Below are positions 60,397-64,000 of a DNA stretch of 64,000 bases, piece by piece. The notes under the pieces are model-generated. The model was given only the letters and a program-made list of their open reading frames with translations. It ran no database searches and was not told the DNA's origin. Source of the stretch: Blastomyces gilchristii SLH14081 (taxonomy: Eukaryota; Ascomycota; Eurotiomycetes; Onygenales; Ajellomycetaceae). Location of the stretch: contig NW_003101675.1 in NCBI RefSeq assembly GCF_000003855.2, forward strand, positions 2,011,253 to 2,075,252, in the 5' to 3' direction. Numbering within the stretch: the first letter of the stretch is position 1; each line of letters opens with the position of its first letter. A program made the translations under genes and the position numbers.

Positions 60397-61888
60397 TTTC
60401 CGTGTCCTGCGAGAAGGGTCAACGAAAGTTGTCCCTGGTCTAGGTATCCGCTCTAGAAGTTGTAAATGAATGAAATGCGGGACGATAAGTGTTCTTTGCG
60501 CTGGAGCCCCGTTTTAATGAACCTTTCTGGTCTGGTGTCTTGGGGTATTGCAACTATTTCGGGTTTCGGGCTTGCGCTATAAATGACGTGATTTCATCCT
60601 AACGCCAGATGCATCTTAGCTCGTCTTCAACAGACCGGGGGTTTCGTGTGGACGACATACGCAGTACGGCGTATATTTTCATCACCCCAGCTACACGGCA
60701 AAACTCCCAAGGCGAGAGCCACTATTATTATTCTTAGAGCCGTTGTAATTAGCATTTTTATCCTCCTCTCCTTGTTTCAGAGAGTTTAGCCCGTTCTTCT
60801 TTTCTTTTTTTCAATCCATGCCCACTCCACTCTCCTCAATCAAATATATGTAGAGTTATTAGTTACACGTTCTCAGTAATTCTCCATGAACAGCGCCTTG
60901 CCACATTTAATATCAACCCCAAAAATAGTGCTGAGTACTCTATAGATTTCAACGAGCAACCAACAAAAGAGGAAGCGCATTCCACCGTTAGTGGCCGTCC
61001 TTCCGGCCTGGATGTGTGCTTCAAATTTAACACACACAGAGAGAGAGGGATTTCAAGACGAGATAAGCCGTATTCAGTCACAGGTGAGGTCAACTTATGT
61101 TTGAATCGATGTAGACGTTATTGTGGATAGATATTTCTATGTAAATGCGATCGTCTCCCTTGTCTGCTCCTCGCGGCCTTGTTTCCTATTAAGTTTGTTG
61201 ATTTATTTGATTGATTCAAGCTTGGTTGGGTGTTTGTTTAAATTTGAGACAGATTCTTCGTCATTTGTCTCAGGAGCCTTGACGGATGTAATAATGTACT
61301 GTCCATGTACATGTACATGTACTCCGTACATACATTATTATTACGGTCTGTACTCCGTACATGTATGTACATACACTGCGTCGCTCCTACCCCCGACGTT
61401 ATGCTGTCCTCTCCACCAACCGAGCCCCAAGCCTATCGCGGTTAAGCTTTGCGCCGAGTCGCTTGGCACGCGTCTAATCCCTGTCGATTCGTCACCCTTG
61501 GAGGCCAGACCTCGCGCTTACCGCTTTGGGGGCCTTGACATATTCCGAGAGGTTGGCTCGCTCTCACTGTCGCATCAGAGCGTTCATCGTCCTAGCACTT
61601 CCAGGAGTGGCTGAACAAACTTGCGCCCTAGGTACTTTTTTTCTTTTTTTTTTTTTTTTTCAGGGCAAAGGATCCTTCTTGCCTATAAAATTTAACTGCT
61701 TGGCGCTGGATCACGAACAGCACCCTCCCAAAATCACAGTTTTATTTACCTTGAACCAAATACGCCGGCCCAAAGGCTACATCTATACCTTCCCTTTTAC
61801 GCCGTCCCTCAAAAATGCCATTGCTCTCTTCCTGAATGCCGCCCATTTTCGCCCTACACATGTCCGGACCGTTACTTGTCAATTGGGG
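60397..61888. other. Intergenic region upstream of the GT90 gene
   Basis: About 1.5 kb. Contains TGTACATGTACATGTAC followed by two TACTCCGTA motifs at 61,320 and 61,351, and a T-rich run at 61,638-61,660 ending CAG that could be an acceptor of a leader intron. The reading frame of the glycosyltransferase stays open upstream to 61,526 but that extension lacks family features. Confidence 0.5.
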
Positions 61889-62066
61889 ATGCGAACGCAA
61901 CGGTTTGTCGTCCTTTTGGCGGTCGTCTGCCTCGTAGGGCTTTCGTTTGTGCTACTGGGCCATCCAGTGCCAGCTGGGAGAGTGAAAGAAAGCGGGAAGA
62001 ACAATCCGTTATTCATCCCGACTGAAAACCGTCCCAAAAATGTCGACCATCAGCGGCAGCAGCAGC

Positions 62067-62101
<35 letters not shown>

Positions 62102-63903
62102 CCGCAGCAGCAGCAGCAGAAACAAAATATCCCTCACGAACATCCTATCACCGTCACAGACAAATCCCATCCAGTCGCCCAGCTATTCGATAACGCGAAT
62201 AGAAAGTTCGAGAATGTCCGTGCCAGACAATCCGAGACGCTCAAGGATGCGGTGGAGGAATACCGACGTCGTTACAAGATGCCTCCCCCACCGAGATTTG
62301 ACGCGTGGTTCAACTTTGCACAGAAGCGGGGTGTGAAGTTGATTGACGAGTACGATACGATATATCATTCTCTTCTCCCGTTTTGGGGACTGGAACCCCA
62401 ATTAATCCGAACGAGGGCGAAGGAGGTTATTGGTTTTGATAATGGGGTTATCGCCGTCTTGATTCGGAGTGGCAAGGTTTCTAAAATAGCCGGTGGGGGT
62501 GAGGGTATTATGTGGAAGCGAGAGGCACTGAAGAACATGTTGGAGCGATTCGTCAAATACCTGCCTGACATGGATCTGGCCTTTAACATCCATGATGAAC
62601 CTCGGGTCGTTGTTCCATATGATGACCTACAGCGTTTGGTGCTTCGTGCCGTAGATAACGCTCTGCCGAAGGCCTTTGCGAACGCCTCCCCGAGAAACTC
62701 CTGGTCACCACGGCCCAAGGACTTGAACAAAGGCGATAGGGTCGACGAGGTCAGGATCACGCGATTTAATCGATTTGCACATCAACCCACATGGACCATT
62801 TCGCGCATGTCCTGCCCTGTGGATAGTCCCGCGCGAAGCCTCGACGAAACAGCTGCCGACAATATAACCGCTTACTCCTACTCGCAGCTTGGCTTCATTT
62901 ACAACACCACTGCTTTCTCAGATGTGTGCTTGACCCCTTCCCTCCGCCACACGTTCGGGTTTTTCGACCGCCCCAATGCGTTTGATGTCACTCATGATCT
63001 CTTCCCTATCTTCTCGCAGAGCAAGGTGTCTAGTTTCCAAGACATTCTATATCCAAGCCCGTGGTACTGGGCTCAAAAGGTTCCATACGATGCTACGATG
63101 GATTACGAATGGGATAATAAACAGGAGCAAATGTACTGGCGCGGGTCAACAACGGGCGGCTTCTCCAGAGCAGGGGGTTGGCGGCGACAGCACCGACAGC
63201 TATTCGTCAAACGGATAAACGGGTGGGATACGGCAAAGGTCTACGAACGATCCACCACAGCTGCAGAAGACAATGCATGGACCCTCAAGGACGTCGCACG
63301 GCGAAAATTTAAACACATCTTCAACGTCAAGTTCAGCCATATCGGCCAATGCGATCCAGAAGATTGCAAAGCGCAAGCCGAGTTCTTCGACGTTGTGCAA
63401 TCTGCTGCCCAGCAGGATGCGTGGCAGTACAAGCATCTTGTCGACATTGATGGGAACGCGTTTAGTGGCCGCTACTATGCGTTCCTGCAGAGTAATAGCT
63501 TGGTATATAAGCTTGCGGTTTTCCGCGAGTGGCATGATGAATGGCTCCGTGCGTGGGTGCATTATATTCCCCTGAGTCTGCACGGGGATGAGCATGTGGA
63601 AACTGTACGATATCTTGCCACAGAGAAGGAAGGCCAGGCCATTGCGCGAACGTTGGCGGCTCAGGGGCAGGAGTGGGCACAGTCAGCGTTACGAAACGAT
63701 GATCTAGAGGTGTATTTTTTTAGGTTGTTATTAGAGTGAGTTTCTTGCCTCTAGACCACACAGCCGCCCCAACCATTCCCCGTGTTATTTTATTTTATCT
63801 CTTTTAATCTTTCGGGTCCGAGTAATTACTAACCGCGTGACTACAATTTAGATATGGGAGAATTGTGGATGACAACAGGGAAAGTATAGGATTTTCTCCC
63901 TAA
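61889..63903 (+). CDS. CAP10/GT90-family glycosyltransferase, type II membrane protein
   Basis: Two exons, 61,889-63,735 and 63,852-63,903; 632 residues. MRTQRFVVLLAVVCLVGL at the N-terminus is a signal anchor, putting the catalytic part in the Golgi/ER lumen. A glutamine run (15 Q, P, 5 Q; residues 57-77) forms the stem. The GT90/CAP10 domain spans about 130-632: DILYPSPWYWAQKV, MYWRGSTTGGFSR, YKHLVDIDGNAFSGRYYAFL and REWHDEWLRAWVHYIPL. The family includes Cryptococcus CAP10/Cxt1-type xylosyltransferases; donor and acceptor here are unknown. The first exon would stop right after RLLLE, but GA|GTGAGT...TACTAACC...TTTAG|A splices to YGRIVDDNRESIGFSP, a typical family C-terminus. The ATG was placed directly before the membrane anchor; an upstream in-frame ATG at 61,526 adds unconserved sequence. 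Confidence 0.9.
62057..62119 (+). repeat. CAA/CAG repeat encoding polyglutamine in the GT90 protein
   Basis: Fifteen glutamine codons (mixed CAG then CAA), one proline, then five CAG codons. Likely length-variable between strains; lies in the stem and not in the catalytic domain. Confidence 0.95.
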
Positions 63904-64000
63904 CCTAATTGCAAGAGGAAACGGACCCATGAGGCGCCAGATTTGCATTTTTGCTCTGGGCAGGTGGTGTATCTATTTATATCTACGCGTACATACTCTT

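Noticed and set aside
26121..63903. A secondary-metabolite or other functional gene cluster
   Set aside because: Neighbouring genes belong to unrelated housekeeping and catabolic processes with no backbone enzyme.
1..64000. CRISPR arrays, rRNA genes, complete tRNAs, bacterial operon signals
   Set aside because: None seen; spliced genes show a eukaryotic genome.

Overview
This window looks like nuclear DNA of a filamentous ascomycete, most probably an onygenalean fungus of the Blastomyces/Histoplasma/Emergomyces kind. The genus is inference, not read from a marker. Evidence: genes split by 58-133 bp GT-AG introns, fungus-specific families (PXA-domain protein, CAP10/GT90 glycosyltransferase, CENPB-type DNA-binding protein), long gene-poor gaps, and an abrupt split into a very AT-rich repeat block (1 to about 24,960) and a normal-GC gene-bearing block (about 24,960 to 64,000).

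AT-rich block. It is built of mutated (RIP-like) transposons. A Ty3/gypsy element on the + strand (7,485-23,718; target duplication ATTTT) is interrupted by a second copy of the same family in the opposite orientation (9,482-17,873; target duplication CTGTC). Four LTRs, gag zinc knuckle, reverse transcriptase, RNase H, integrase and chromodomain-like remnants are recognisable, plus an unexplained third reading frame between pol and the 3' LTR. An older, more decayed gypsy pol lies at about 3.9-5.1 kb. A 506-bp non-autonomous DNA transposon (hAT-like ends, 8-bp target duplications) is present four times (2,125; 5,425; 15,458; 24,114). CG, CC and GG dinucleotides are almost absent while CA/TG is kept, so the mutation context is not the classic CpA one.

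Gene block, left to right: ribosomal protein eS12 (+, 26,121-26,881); Gid4/Vid24 degron-recognition subunit of the GID ubiquitin ligase (-, 28,079-29,854); D-galactonate dehydratase-type enolase-superfamily enzyme (-, 33,377-34,598); inosine/uridine-preferring nucleoside hydrolase (-, 35,306-36,794); divergent to it a PXA-domain protein with a 1.65-kb intron (+, 37,175-41,169); a psq/CENPB-type DNA-binding protein (-, 45,129-46,870); a gap of about 9.8 kb with only weak coding traces; the ten-exon GTPase Rbg1/DRG1 (-, 56,717-58,563); divergent to it cysteine dioxygenase (+, 59,373-60,396); and a GT90/CAP10 glycosyltransferase (+, 61,889-63,903).

The genes are unrelated housekeeping and metabolic functions with no sign of a biosynthetic cluster. 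Splice structures were built by hand from family conservation, splice consensus and reading phase; every model closes in frame. Three genes contain very short internal coding exons (8, 21 and 22 nt). No tRNA, rRNA or CRISPR array was found.
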